From: Nanobdellota archaeon
Lineage (GTDB): Archaea; Nanoarchaeota; Nanoarchaeia; Parvarchaeales; Parvarchaeaceae
Assembly (NCBI GenBank): GCA_021834945.1
Contig: JAKBRA010000008.1
Span: 1-24,943 of the forward strand
DNA length: 24,943 nt
Direction: 5' to 3'
The translations under genes were made by a program, and so were the position numbers. Positions 1 to 6,499 of this stretch are shown in pieces (position 1 is the stretch's first letter; the number at the start of each line of letters is the position of its first letter). The notes under the pieces were generated by a model. The model was not told the origin of the DNA. It saw nothing but the letters and a program-made list of their open reading frames with translations, and did no database searches.

Positions 1-1
1 G

Positions 2-70
2 GGTATAGGTTACAGGAGGGCACTTGTAAACAAGATTGCACCTACTATTATATTCAAATGCAGGAAATAA
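2..70 (+). CDS. Possible 3' end of an upstream gene (partial)
   Basis: Frame 2 is open from the window edge to a TAA at 68-70 and reads GIGYRRALVNKIAPTIIFKCRK in two blocks (a basic stretch, then a hydrophobic stretch). It would be the C-terminal 22 residues of a gene that starts outside the window. Frame 1 is also open to base 87, so the choice rests only on the more protein-like composition of frame 2. No family can be assigned. The stop lies just before the promoter-like AT-rich stretch of the next gene, which fits a gene end. Confidence 0.25.
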   Translation, partial: GIGYRRALVNKIAPTIIFKCRK

Positions 71-80
71 GCTATAATAA

Positions 81-90
81 AAATTAAATA
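81..90 (+). promoter_or_regulatory. TATA-like box of the Lhr helicase operon
   Basis: The stretch AAATTAAATA lies 23-32 bases before the ATG at 113, within a longer A/T run starting near 72. This is the usual archaeal TATA distance for a leaderless or short-leader mRNA. Only the sequence and the spacing support it. Confidence 0.45.
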
Positions 91-112
91 CTGTAGCCCT
101 CTTATAAAAAGG

Positions 113-2749
113 ATGATAACAATACTTAACAAGCAATACTCTGATGAAAGCAATCTTAATACCTTGAATCCAATTGTGAGAAAATGGTTTATTTCAAGGT
201 TTAAAGAGTTGACTCCCCCGCAGAAGTTCTCTTTTAATGTAATAAAAAATAGAAAAAATGTGCTGATAACTGCACCGACTGGGAGCGGGAAAACTCTCTC
301 CGCCTTTATACCTATAATAAACAAATTAGTGGATCTTTCAATTGACGATAAACTAAACGATGAAATAAAGTGCCTTTATATCTCCCCATTAAGAGCACTG
401 AACAACGATATCTACAAAAACATTATTTTACCAATTGAGGATCTGTACAAAAGTTTGGAATTAATCGATAAAAAGAAAGTAACTATAGGCGTTAGGACTG
501 GCGACACTCCGCAAAACGAACGTAGGAAACAATTTGTTCACCCGCCAAACATATTCGTTACCACACCAGAATCCCTTGCAATAATGTTGAATTCCCCAAA
601 ATTCATACAGAAATTTGCCAATTTAGAGTATGTAATAGTTGATGAGTTGCATGAGCTTGCAAACAGTAAAAGAGGTTCGCACCTTACCGTTTCCCTAGAA
701 AGATTATCAGACTCAATAAAGCATGATTTTATAAGGATAGGTTTAAGTGCTACGATATATCCTTTGGATAAGGCAGCAAGCTTTCTTGTAGGCACAAAAA
801 GAAGCTGTGTTGTAGTGGATGCGTCGTGGAGCAAGAAAATAAACGCAAAAGTTATATCTCCAGTTAAAGATCTTATATATTCAAATGAATCTGAAATAGA
901 TGGGTCAATGTATAAGATAATTAATAATATAATAAAAAAGAACAGAACTACACTTATATTTACAAACACAAGAAGCGGCACGGAAAGACTGGTTTTTAAC
1001 CTTAAAAGAAGGTTCGGCTATACTGACGAGGAGGTATCTGCGCACCATGGCTCTCTTTCTAAGGATGAAAGGTTTTCAGTTGAAGAAAAATTAAAGAATG
1101 GAAAACTGAAATGTGTGGTTTCCTCAACTAGTTTGGAACTGGGAATAGATATAGGCAGCATAGATAACGTTATACAGATAAACTCTCCAAAAAGCATAAC
1201 AAGAGCACTGCAAAGGATAGGGAGAAGCGGGCATGGTTTTAAGGACACAGCAAATGGCGATTTGATAATAAATAACAGAGATGACTTAGTAGAATGTACT
1301 GTCATGCTTTACGATGGATTAAGAAGAAAATTGGATTCGTTCACAATGCCTGAAAGTCCGTTGGATGTACTAGCCCAGCATATAGTGGGAATGGGCCTAA
1401 ACAAAATATGGGACATTGACGAAGCATATTCGTTGATAAAGAATGCTTACCCATTTAGAAGTCTAGATAAAAAAGATTTTATTGGGCTTATAAAATACCT
1501 TGCAGGAGAGTACGTTCCATTGCGTGAAAGGTCCGTTTATGGAAAAATCTGGTTTGATAGCAGCTCAAACAAGTTCGGGAAAAGGGGAAGACTTACCAGA
1601 CTTATATATTATACAAATATAGGAACCATACCTGATGAAGTTGCAATAAATGTTTATATCTTGGGTACAAAGAAAAAAATAGGCAATATAGAAGAGGAGT
1701 TCCTCGAAAAACTGAAAAAAGGGGATGTTTTTGTATTGGGCGGGAAAGTCTATAAATTCCAAAGGTCCAGTGCTGCGGACTGTTTTGTTTTGCCAGCAAT
1801 TGGAGAAAAACCGAATATCCCGCCATGGTTTTCTGAGCAGCTTCCACTAAGCTATGAGCTGGCACTGGACATAGGCAAATTTAGAAGGGAGTTTTCATCA
1901 ATTATAAGCAGGCTTCCAAGGGAAAGATTTGTTTATAAAAACCAGAAAAATATGCCGGAAAAAGTAAGTAAGTACCTTGCTTCAATGCCTGCTGATAAAA
2001 ATTCAATAGCTTCAATATATGAGTACATAAAAGAGCAGGTGTATTTCACAAATAAAGTGCCGTCTGATAAGCTTATTCTAATAGAAAGAACAAGATACAA
2101 TGAAAAAGAGTACACAATATTCCACTCTTTATTTGGCAGGAAGGTCAATGATGCGTTATCAAGGGTTTTTGCATTTATTTTAAGCGATAGACTAGCAGAG
2201 GCAGTCGGTTTGATGATAAATGACAATGGGTTTGCATTGGTTTCAAATGAAAGAATTAATAGCGCTGTTATTAAAAGTGTTATAGACTCGGCTTCTAAAT
2301 CAGATATACAGAAAATAATAACAGAGAACATAAAAAGAACAGAGATATTAAGAAGGAGGTTTAGGCATGCGGCAGCCAGAGGCCTTATGATACTTAGGAA
2401 TTACAAAGGGCATAGAATAAGAGTAGAAAGACAGCAGATAAACGCACAGGCTTTATTGAGAATAGTAAGTGAGATGGATGAGAACTTTCCAATATTAAAA
2501 GAAGCTTACAGGGAAATAGAGGAGGATATAATGGATATAGGAAATGCCTCTAATATATTAAAAGCGATAAAAAACAAGAAGATAAAGTATTCAATAATAG
2601 ATACCTCTGTACCTTCTCCTTTTTCGCATAGCCTTATAACAATTGGAGAAAGTGATGTAGTTTCAATAAAAAACAAGAAAGAATATATTAGACTATTACA
2701 CAAATTAGTATTGGAAAAAATAGAGGGGAATCAAAATGCAAATAAATGA
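113..2749 (+). CDS. lhr: Lhr-family (Lhr-Core) ATP-dependent SF2 DNA helicase
   Basis: This is an 878-residue superfamily 2 DNA helicase, close to the usual length of Lhr-Core enzymes, which unwind DNA or RNA-DNA hybrids 3'-5' in repair. Visible motifs are Walker A APTGSGKT (54-61), SPLRAL (91-96), TTPESL near 150, DELH box (177-180), LSAT (211-214), STSLELGIDIG (338-348) and motif VI QRIGRSGHG (367-375). The DELH box and the GRSGHG form of motif VI are typical of Lhr. The remaining ~500 residues match in size the winged-helix plus Lhr-specific C-terminal region. The ATG at 113 has a TATA-like stretch 23-32 bases upstream. The 3' end overlaps the next gene by 14 bases, so the two are probably co-translated. 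Helicase assignment is secure; the exact substrate is not visible. Confidence 0.93.
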   Translation: MITILNKQYSDESNLNTLNPIVRKWFISRFKELTPPQKFSFNVIKNRKNVLITAPTGSGKTLSAFIPIINKLVDLSIDDKLNDEIKCLYISPLRALNNDIYKNIILPIEDLYKSLELIDKKKVTIGVRTGDTPQNERRKQFVHPPNIFVTTPESLAIMLNSPKFIQKFANLEYVIVDELHELANSKRGSHLTVSLERLSDSIKHDFIRIGLSATIYPLDKAASFLVGTKRSCVVVDASWSKKINAKVISPVKDLIYSNESEIDGSMYKIINNIIKKNRTTLIFTNTRSGTERLVFNLKRRFGYTDEEVSAHHGSLSKDERFSVEEKLKNGKLKCVVSSTSLELGIDIGSIDNVIQINSPKSITRALQRIGRSGHGFKDTANGDLIINNRDDLVECTVMLYDGLRRKLDSFTMPESPLDVLAQHIVGMGLNKIWDIDEAYSLIKNAYPFRSLDKKDFIGLIKYLAGEYVPLRERSVYGKIWFDSSSNKFGKRGRLTRLIYYTNIGTIPDEVAINVYILGTKKKIGNIEEEFLEKLKKGDVFVLGGKVYKFQRSSAADCFVLPAIGEKPNIPPWFSEQLPLSYELALDIGKFRREFSSIISRLPRERFVYKNQKNMPEKVSKYLASMPADKNSIASIYEYIKEQVYFTNKVPSDKLILIERTRYNEKEYTIFHSLFGRKVNDALSRVFAFILSDRLAEAVGLMINDNGFALVSNERINSAVIKSVIDSASKSDIQKIITENIKRTEILRRRFRHAAARGLMILRNYKGHRIRVERQQINAQALLRIVSEMDENFPILKEAYREIEEDIMDIGNASNILKAIKNKKIKYSIIDTSVPSPFSHSLITIGESDVVSIKNKKEYIRLLHKLVLEKIEGNQNANK

Positions 2750-3479
2750 ATCGATAGAGCTTTTAGAAGGCATGCCGATTGCTTATATCCGGCCTCTTAA
2801 CTCACTTATAATATCAGATGCTCATTTAGGTTATGAAGGCCAGATGTCAGCAGCCGGGACATTGATACCAAGCAGAAACCTGCAGTTTATAGAGGATATA
2901 ATAAGAAAAGCTGCAATGGCTACAGGAGCAGACAGACTTATAGTAACCGGGGATTTAAAGAACGATTTTTCAGACTTAAAGTACTATGAAAAAAAGGAAG
3001 TGGGGGAACTTATAGAGTTCTGCAAAAGTCTATCCATAAAACTGCTTTTGATAAAGGGAAACCATGACAATTACCTTGACAGGATAAAAAACAGTTATGA
3101 TGTGGAAATAATAAAGGATTATCTGCTTGAGAAAAGCTTTTACATTGCACACGGGGATGAACTTCCAAAATGTGAAGCCGAAACCTATATAATTGGCCAT
3201 GAACATCCAAGTATAATAATATATAGATACATTGGAAAAGGCGAGAAAATGAAGGCCTTTCTTTATGGTAATACAAAAGATGGAAAAAAGTTGCTGGTTT
3301 TGCCTGCTTGCAGCATATTTGCGCCGGGTAGCAACATAAATGAGGAAAAAAAGGAAGATATTCTCTCTCCTTTTTTAAAAGAAATGTGCGATGTTAATGA
3401 GTTAAATGCAATCTGTATATCAGATGGAGAAAACCTAAATTTTGGAAAAATAAAGGACTTGAGGGATATAGTAGTCTAA
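2736..3479 (+). CDS. ICC-like metallophosphoesterase (COG1407 type), probable DNA nuclease partner of Lhr
   Basis: This 247-residue calcineurin-like phosphoesterase shows the full two-metal motif set: D28-A-H30 (ISDAH), GD73, GNHD (108-111), AHGD (138-141) and GHEH (154-157). Members next to Lhr helicases in bacteria (PdeM of the lhr-lig-exo clusters) are Mn-dependent DNA nucleases, and archaeal COG1407 proteins are often neighbours of Lhr. The ATG at 2736 is preceded by GAGGGG at 2723-2728, and the gene overlaps the helicase end by 14 bases, so coupling is likely. No ligase or exonuclease partner is present in the window. The nuclease function is inferred from family and neighbourhood; the fold is clear. 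Confidence 0.88.
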   Translation: MQINESIELLEGMPIAYIRPLNSLIISDAHLGYEGQMSAAGTLIPSRNLQFIEDIIRKAAMATGADRLIVTGDLKNDFSDLKYYEKKEVGELIEFCKSLSIKLLLIKGNHDNYLDRIKNSYDVEIIKDYLLEKSFYIAHGDELPKCEAETYIIGHEHPSIIIYRYIGKGEKMKAFLYGNTKDGKKLLVLPACSIFAPGSNINEEKKEDILSPFLKEMCDVNELNAICISDGENLNFGKIKDLRDIVV

Positions 3480-4273
3480 TCATTAATAATCAGGCGATAT
3501 ACACTTAGATTTCGATGTCTTGAATGCGGAGAAACAAATTCGAATGGCATTTTTTTATTGTTATTTTTCATTACTTGGTAATTAATGTCCTTTTTTTTAA
3601 ATAAGGATATAAAATCTGTAAGGTCTATACTTAAATCGGGATCATAATTTTCATTTGTTCTTATAACATAGGTTTTCCTCCCTTTTGGGACGCCATCAGA
3701 GCATATAAGATATCCTCCTTTTTTCACTGCTAGATTTGTTACTCTTATCCCGCTGGAAACAAGTATCTGCAAGTCAAGGTCTTTTTTTCCTTGCCGGTAT
3801 AATATACCAGAATCTGCGCATATCTCTAAGCCTATTTTAAGTTTTTTCCATTCAAAGGCATTAGCTATAGAATAATCTCTACCGATAAGTTCATAAGTCC
3901 CATCATTAAAAAAAGAGGTTCCTCCATCGCTCGCTTTTATCGTTGAAAATATCACATTTCCGTCATAAATTACGGGCAGAAAGTTGTACATTTTCATGTT
4001 TTTTGTGTATATTACTGCCGTTCCTGCTATAGTAAGTTCGTTTGTTCCTTTTGTTGCGTTTTTCAGTCTGTAAAACACTTCTTCCAATTCCTTATAAGAA
4101 TAGGCGGTTTCGAGATTAGACTGGTTATCCATAAGACTCCATTCCGGCCCGATTATTATATCCAAATCTAATTGCCGCGCCTTTTCAAGTACATCTAGTG
4201 TTTTTTCCAGGCTAGAATAACGTGGTTTGTTTGTATTTATGTCTATTACTCCTACCGTTAATAGCTTTGACAT
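3476..4273 (-). CDS. Nitrilase-superfamily (C-N hydrolase) protein, paralogue 1
   Basis: This 265-residue protein carries the Glu-Lys-Cys triad of the nitrilase fold: E44 in GPEWSL, K113 in STIKASDGG and C152 in GLEICAD. Such enzymes hydrolyse non-peptide C-N bonds in nitriles, amides, N-carbamoyl compounds or omega-amides; the substrate cannot be read from sequence. A relative is encoded at 15416-16291, with the same PEWSL, GTA, YNxxPxxxxG, EICADxGIL and DLQIL blocks. The ATG complement at 4271-4273 has a TATA-like element (minus strand) at 4295-4304. The stop overlaps the convergent phosphoesterase stop by 4 bases. The protein has no signal peptide and is probably cytoplasmic. Confidence 0.82.
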   Translation of the reverse strand: MSKLLTVGVIDINTNKPRYSSLEKTLDVLEKARQLDLDIIIGPEWSLMDNQSNLETAYSYKELEEVFYRLKNATKGTNELTIAGTAVIYTKNMKMYNFLPVIYDGNVIFSTIKASDGGTSFFNDGTYELIGRDYSIANAFEWKKLKIGLEICADSGILYRQGKKDLDLQILVSSGIRVTNLAVKKGGYLICSDGVPKGRKTYVIRTNENYDPDLSIDLTDFISLFKKKDINYQVMKNNNKKMPFEFVSPHSRHRNLSVYRLIIND

Positions 4274-4294
4274 ATTTAATTTAGAATTTAGCCA

Positions 4295-4304
4295 CTATTA
4301 ATAC
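4295..4304 (-). promoter_or_regulatory. TATA-like box for the minus-strand C-N hydrolase
   Basis: Read on the minus strand, GTATTAATAG lies 22-31 bases before the ATG at 4273. Position and composition fit an archaeal TATA box. Confidence 0.4.
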
Positions 4305-4366
4305 ATTTAGTATTACTTATGTTTCTGAATAGAGTATGTTTATCAAAGGTGAGCGGGAAAACCACC

Positions 4367-4382
4367 CTCTTTAGAGGCGGGA
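4367..4382 (+). repeat. 16-bp repeat, left copy (IS605 relic)
   Basis: CTCTTTAGAGGCGGGA occurs exactly here and again at 4641-4656, 274 bases away. Each copy forms part of a small hairpin. These are probably the subterminal structures recognised by the transposase. Confidence 0.8.
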
Positions 4383-4407
4383 TGAAAGCGAACAAAAAAT
4401 GGAAAAC

Positions 4408-4415
4408 ATAAATAG
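4408..4415 (+). promoter_or_regulatory. TATA-like box of the tnpB relic
   Basis: ATAAATAG lies 22-29 bases before the tnpB ATG at 4437. It may now be the nearest upstream promoter reading toward the glpA-like gene, because no TATA-like box is seen between 4613 and 4674. Confidence 0.4.
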
Positions 4416-4436
4416 CAGAAGAGGTAGAATAACAAT

Positions 4437-4613
4437 ATGTTGACAGCATACAAATTCAGGTTGTACCCAAATGATGAACAGAAAGAAATGTTCTCCAAAT
4501 ACTTCGGCTGCACTAGAATAGTGCGGAATAAAGCATTGGAGTTGAGAGAAAGCTATTACAAAGAGCATAAAAACGATAAGCAAAAGAAGGGATTAAACTA
4601 TGAGAAAGCTTAG
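4437..4613 (+). pseudogene. tnpB: tnpB remnant (N-terminus, with out-of-frame C-terminal codons behind it)
   Basis: The 58-codon frame begins MLTAYKFRLYPNDEQKEMF and continues with a GCTRIVRNKALE block, the standard amino end of TnpB/OrfB (an RNA-guided nuclease of IS605 elements, normally about 370-430 residues). It stops at TAG 4611-4613. From 4606 the +1 frame encodes KLRPPIGAESPLSLEAGGCHH and stops at 4669-4671, matching a typical TnpB carboxyl end (SPxxxEAGGCH). An internal deletion thus joined the two ends near 4600-4612 and shifted the frame. All catalytic RuvC residues and the zinc finger are gone, so the protein cannot act as a nuclease. Confidence 0.85.
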
Positions 4614-4640
4614 GCCTCCGATAGGAGCTGAAAGCCCACT

Positions 4641-4656
4641 CTCTTTAGAGGCGGGA
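4641..4656 (+). repeat. 16-bp repeat, right copy (IS605 relic)
   Basis: This is an exact copy of 4367-4382 within the right-end hairpin. In intact elements this region forms the scaffold of the guide RNA (omega RNA/reRNA), with the guide taken from sequence just downstream, here the first bases of the glpA-like gene. Confidence 0.75.
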
Positions 4657-4673
4657 GGATGTCACCATTAATT

Positions 4674-5978
4674 ATGTCAGACAAAATAATAGTAATAGGT
4701 GCGGGTGCAACAGGTTCTTTCATTACACACGATTTGGCTAGCCGCGGATTTGATGTTACAGTTATAGAAAAAGGCAATATTATTGGAGGAACAAGCGGAA
4801 AATTCCATGGAATGCTTCACAGCGGAGCAAGATATGCGATGAATGATGTTAAGGCCGCCCAAGAAAGTATAATAGATAATAAAGTTATTTCAGAGATAGC
4901 TTCATTCTGTATAGAAAATACCGGCGGTTTATTTGTAGCTTTGAATGATCAAGATCTTTCTTTTCAAAGCAAATTCGAAAATGGATGCAAACAGTCTAAT
5001 ATCCCCATAGAGTCTATAAATGTAGAATCTGCTCTTAAAGAGGAGCCTTTTCTTAACAATTCAGTAAAAGCAGTTTATAGAGTACCTGATAAGGTAATAA
5101 ACTCATTTAGATTTATAACAAGTTTATTGCTGACTGCAAAAAGGGAGTCGGCAAAGATTATTTTAAATACGGAAGTGGTGGATTTCATAAAGGAAGGAAA
5201 TAACATAAAAGGCGTTAAAATAAAAAACAACAATACCGGGGAAACCAGCGAATTAAAAGCAGATTTGGTTGTAAATGCAAGTGGGGCATGGGCATCAAAA
5301 CTTATAGACGAAAAATTGGGAATAAAAAGCATAGAGATGATACTTTCAGCAGGCACAATGGCAGTCATAAACAGAAGGTTCACAAAACACATAATAAATA
5401 GGCTTAGGGAGCCATCAGATGGCGATATAGTTGTGCCATTTTTCAATGATTCGATTATAGGAACCACGGCCTTTATTGTTGATGATCCGCAGAAATTTGA
5501 CATCGACAAAGAGGATATAAGCTTTCTACAGAAAGCCGGCAGCGAAATGTTGCCTATTCTCGCAAATTATCCGGTTTCTAGGCACTATGCGGGTGTAAGA
5601 CCGTTAATAGCTGTAGGAGAAAACGATGACAGTAGAAAAGCAAGCAGAGATTTCAAGATATTCGATCATTCCGTTACAGATAATGTCAATGGAATGATAA
5701 GCATAGTTGGTGGCAAATTGAGCACTGCAAGGATAATGGCAAAGGAAATAGGCGATTTTATAGGAAATAAACTAGGCAATAAAACCGAATCAAAGACTGA
5801 TAAGATAAAGCTTTACTGGCCACAGGTGAACAGCGAAAACATCGATGAAATGGCAAAGTCTTTGTCATTGGACAAAAACTTTCTTTCTGAGATGTTAAAC
5901 GAATCAGCGGGCAAAACATATTCTGACATGTATTCGAATGCAATGGATTTATTGTATTCAAGGAGGTTATTTAAATGA
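4674..5978 (+). CDS. glpA: FAD-dependent glycerol-3-phosphate dehydrogenase (GlpA-like)
   Basis: This 434-residue flavoprotein of the DAO fold would oxidise glycerol-3-phosphate to dihydroxyacetone phosphate at the membrane and pass electrons to quinone. It has the dinucleotide motif GAGATG (9-14), the E32 ribose-binding position, the GlpA-type block IIGGTSGKFHGMLHSGARYA (37-56), VVNASGAWA near 205-213 and a C-terminal VGGKLSTAR FAD block. It lacks the Cys-rich BFD-like tail of longer bacterial GlpA proteins. No glpB or glpC is nearby, so the electron route is unclear. The ATG at 4674 is preferred; an in-frame ATG at 4659 lies inside the IS605 relic. The stop is 1 base from the next start codon. 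Confidence 0.8.
   Translation: MSDKIIVIGAGATGSFITHDLASRGFDVTVIEKGNIIGGTSGKFHGMLHSGARYAMNDVKAAQESIIDNKVISEIASFCIENTGGLFVALNDQDLSFQSKFENGCKQSNIPIESINVESALKEEPFLNNSVKAVYRVPDKVINSFRFITSLLLTAKRESAKIILNTEVVDFIKEGNNIKGVKIKNNNTGETSELKADLVVNASGAWASKLIDEKLGIKSIEMILSAGTMAVINRRFTKHIINRLREPSDGDIVVPFFNDSIIGTTAFIVDDPQKFDIDKEDISFLQKAGSEMLPILANYPVSRHYAGVRPLIAVGENDDSRKASRDFKIFDHSVTDNVNGMISIVGGKLSTARIMAKEIGDFIGNKLGNKTESKTDKIKLYWPQVNSENIDEMAKSLSLDKNFLSEMLNESAGKTYSDMYSNAMDLLYSRRLFK
5960..5967 (+). promoter_or_regulatory. Shine-Dalgarno site for the CoxG-like gene
   Basis: AAGGAGGT is a near-complete anti-SD match inside the end of the glpA-like gene, 12 bases before the ATG at 5980. It supports 5980 over the longer in-frame start at 5938, which would overlap glpA by 41 bases. 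It also implies a bicistronic mRNA, in contrast to the leaderless genes elsewhere in the window. Confidence 0.65.
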
Positions 5979-5979
5979 T

Positions 5980-6444
5980 ATGGAAATTAAAGGGAATTTT
6001 ACAGTAAATTATAACATTGAAAAGGTTTGGGATATAATCGCAGATGCAAATAAATTTTCGAAATGTCTGCCTAATATCGTTTCTACAGAAGTGAATGGAG
6101 ATAATTTTCAACTGCAGTTCAAGGCAGATGCAAAAAAATATACCTCAAGGTTCCTTGGTGCCAGTTATCTTTCGAATCTTAACATTAAGTTTTCTGCGCA
6201 ATTAAAAGAAAAACAGGAAAACAAGCATATACTAATACAAGGAGAAGGCTCTACTATAGGTTTGAGGTTTTCTCTTGCTATCTACATCGATACAATTGCA
6301 CAGGACTCTTCTACTAAAATAGACTGGAAGGCTGAAATAGAGCTTGGCAGGATGGCAAAACTTTTTGGAGAGGATGTTATAAATCAGGCGGTAACAGATA
6401 TAGTAAATCAGACAATAGATAACCTAAAGAATATTCTTAAATAA
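5980..6444 (+). CDS. CoxG/SRPBCC-family protein
   Basis: This 154-residue protein begins MEIKGNFTVNYNIEKVWDII, the typical first strand and helix of START/SRPBCC folds, and ends with a long amphipathic helix (FGEDVINQAVTDIVNQTIDN) as in carbon monoxide dehydrogenase subunit G (CoxG). CoxG members bind hydrophobic ligands or help recruit flavin/molybdenum enzymes to the membrane. No CO dehydrogenase genes are present here. Its tight coupling to the GlpA-like flavoprotein (1-base gap, shared SD) suggests a role with that enzyme, for example membrane docking or quinone/lipid handling; that role is inference only. Confidence 0.72.
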   Translation: MEIKGNFTVNYNIEKVWDIIADANKFSKCLPNIVSTEVNGDNFQLQFKADAKKYTSRFLGASYLSNLNIKFSAQLKEKQENKHILIQGEGSTIGLRFSLAIYIDTIAQDSSTKIDWKAEIELGRMAKLFGEDVINQAVTDIVNQTIDNLKNILK

Positions 6445-6462
6445 TTTTAATTAGTAGTATCA

Positions 6463-6472
6463 TTTATATATT
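6463..6472 (+). promoter_or_regulatory. TATA box of the DHA2-type exporter
   Basis: TTTATATATT lies 28-37 bases before the ATG at 6500, in a 55-base gap after the CoxG-like gene. It is a clear TATA match. Confidence 0.6.
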
Positions 6473-6499
6473 TAGGACCTTTGAATATCAATATACCTT

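Larger units (their letters stand above)
4350..4665 (+). mobile_element. Decayed IS200/IS605-family (tnpB-only) element, internally deleted
   Basis: This roughly 316-base relic has both ends but almost none of its interior. The left part has a short hairpin (CCTCT TT AGAGG, 4366-4377). The right part has a similar hairpin within CCCACTCTCTTTAGAGGCGGG (4635-4655). The two ends share a 16-base direct repeat, CTCTTTAGAGGCGGGA, at 4367-4382 and 4641-4656. Between them lie the first codons of tnpB and, in another frame, its last codons. No tnpA is visible. IS605-type elements have subterminal hairpins and no terminal inverted repeats or target duplications, as seen here. Exact tips are uncertain; the right tip probably lies near GGATGTCAC (4657-4665). 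The length resembles the non-autonomous derivatives called PATEs. Confidence 0.8.

Noticed and set aside
1933..2331. Minus-strand open frame of 132 codons inside the helicase gene
   Set aside because: It lies wholly within lhr, is Leu/Ser/Phe-rich as expected of a reversed A/T-rich coding strand, and has no motif or promoter.
4350..4665. CRISPR-like repeat pair
   Set aside because: There are only two 16-base copies, with tnpB coding remains between them and small hairpins, so they are ends of an IS605 relic. No CRISPR array is seen elsewhere in the window.
4659..4673. Start of the glpA-like protein at the upstream ATG 4659
   Set aside because: This ATG is inside the IS605 right end, and the flavin-binding strand starts right after the ATG at 4674. 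It is kept only as an alternative.
5075..5509. Minus-strand open frame of 144 codons inside the glpA-like gene
   Set aside because: The plus strand codes for conserved flavoprotein blocks here; the reverse frame has low-complexity hydrophobic content only.
5938..5979. Longer start for the CoxG-like protein
   Set aside because: It would overlap the glpA-like gene by 41 bases, and the extra 14 residues do not match the fold; the SD site fits the ATG at 5980.
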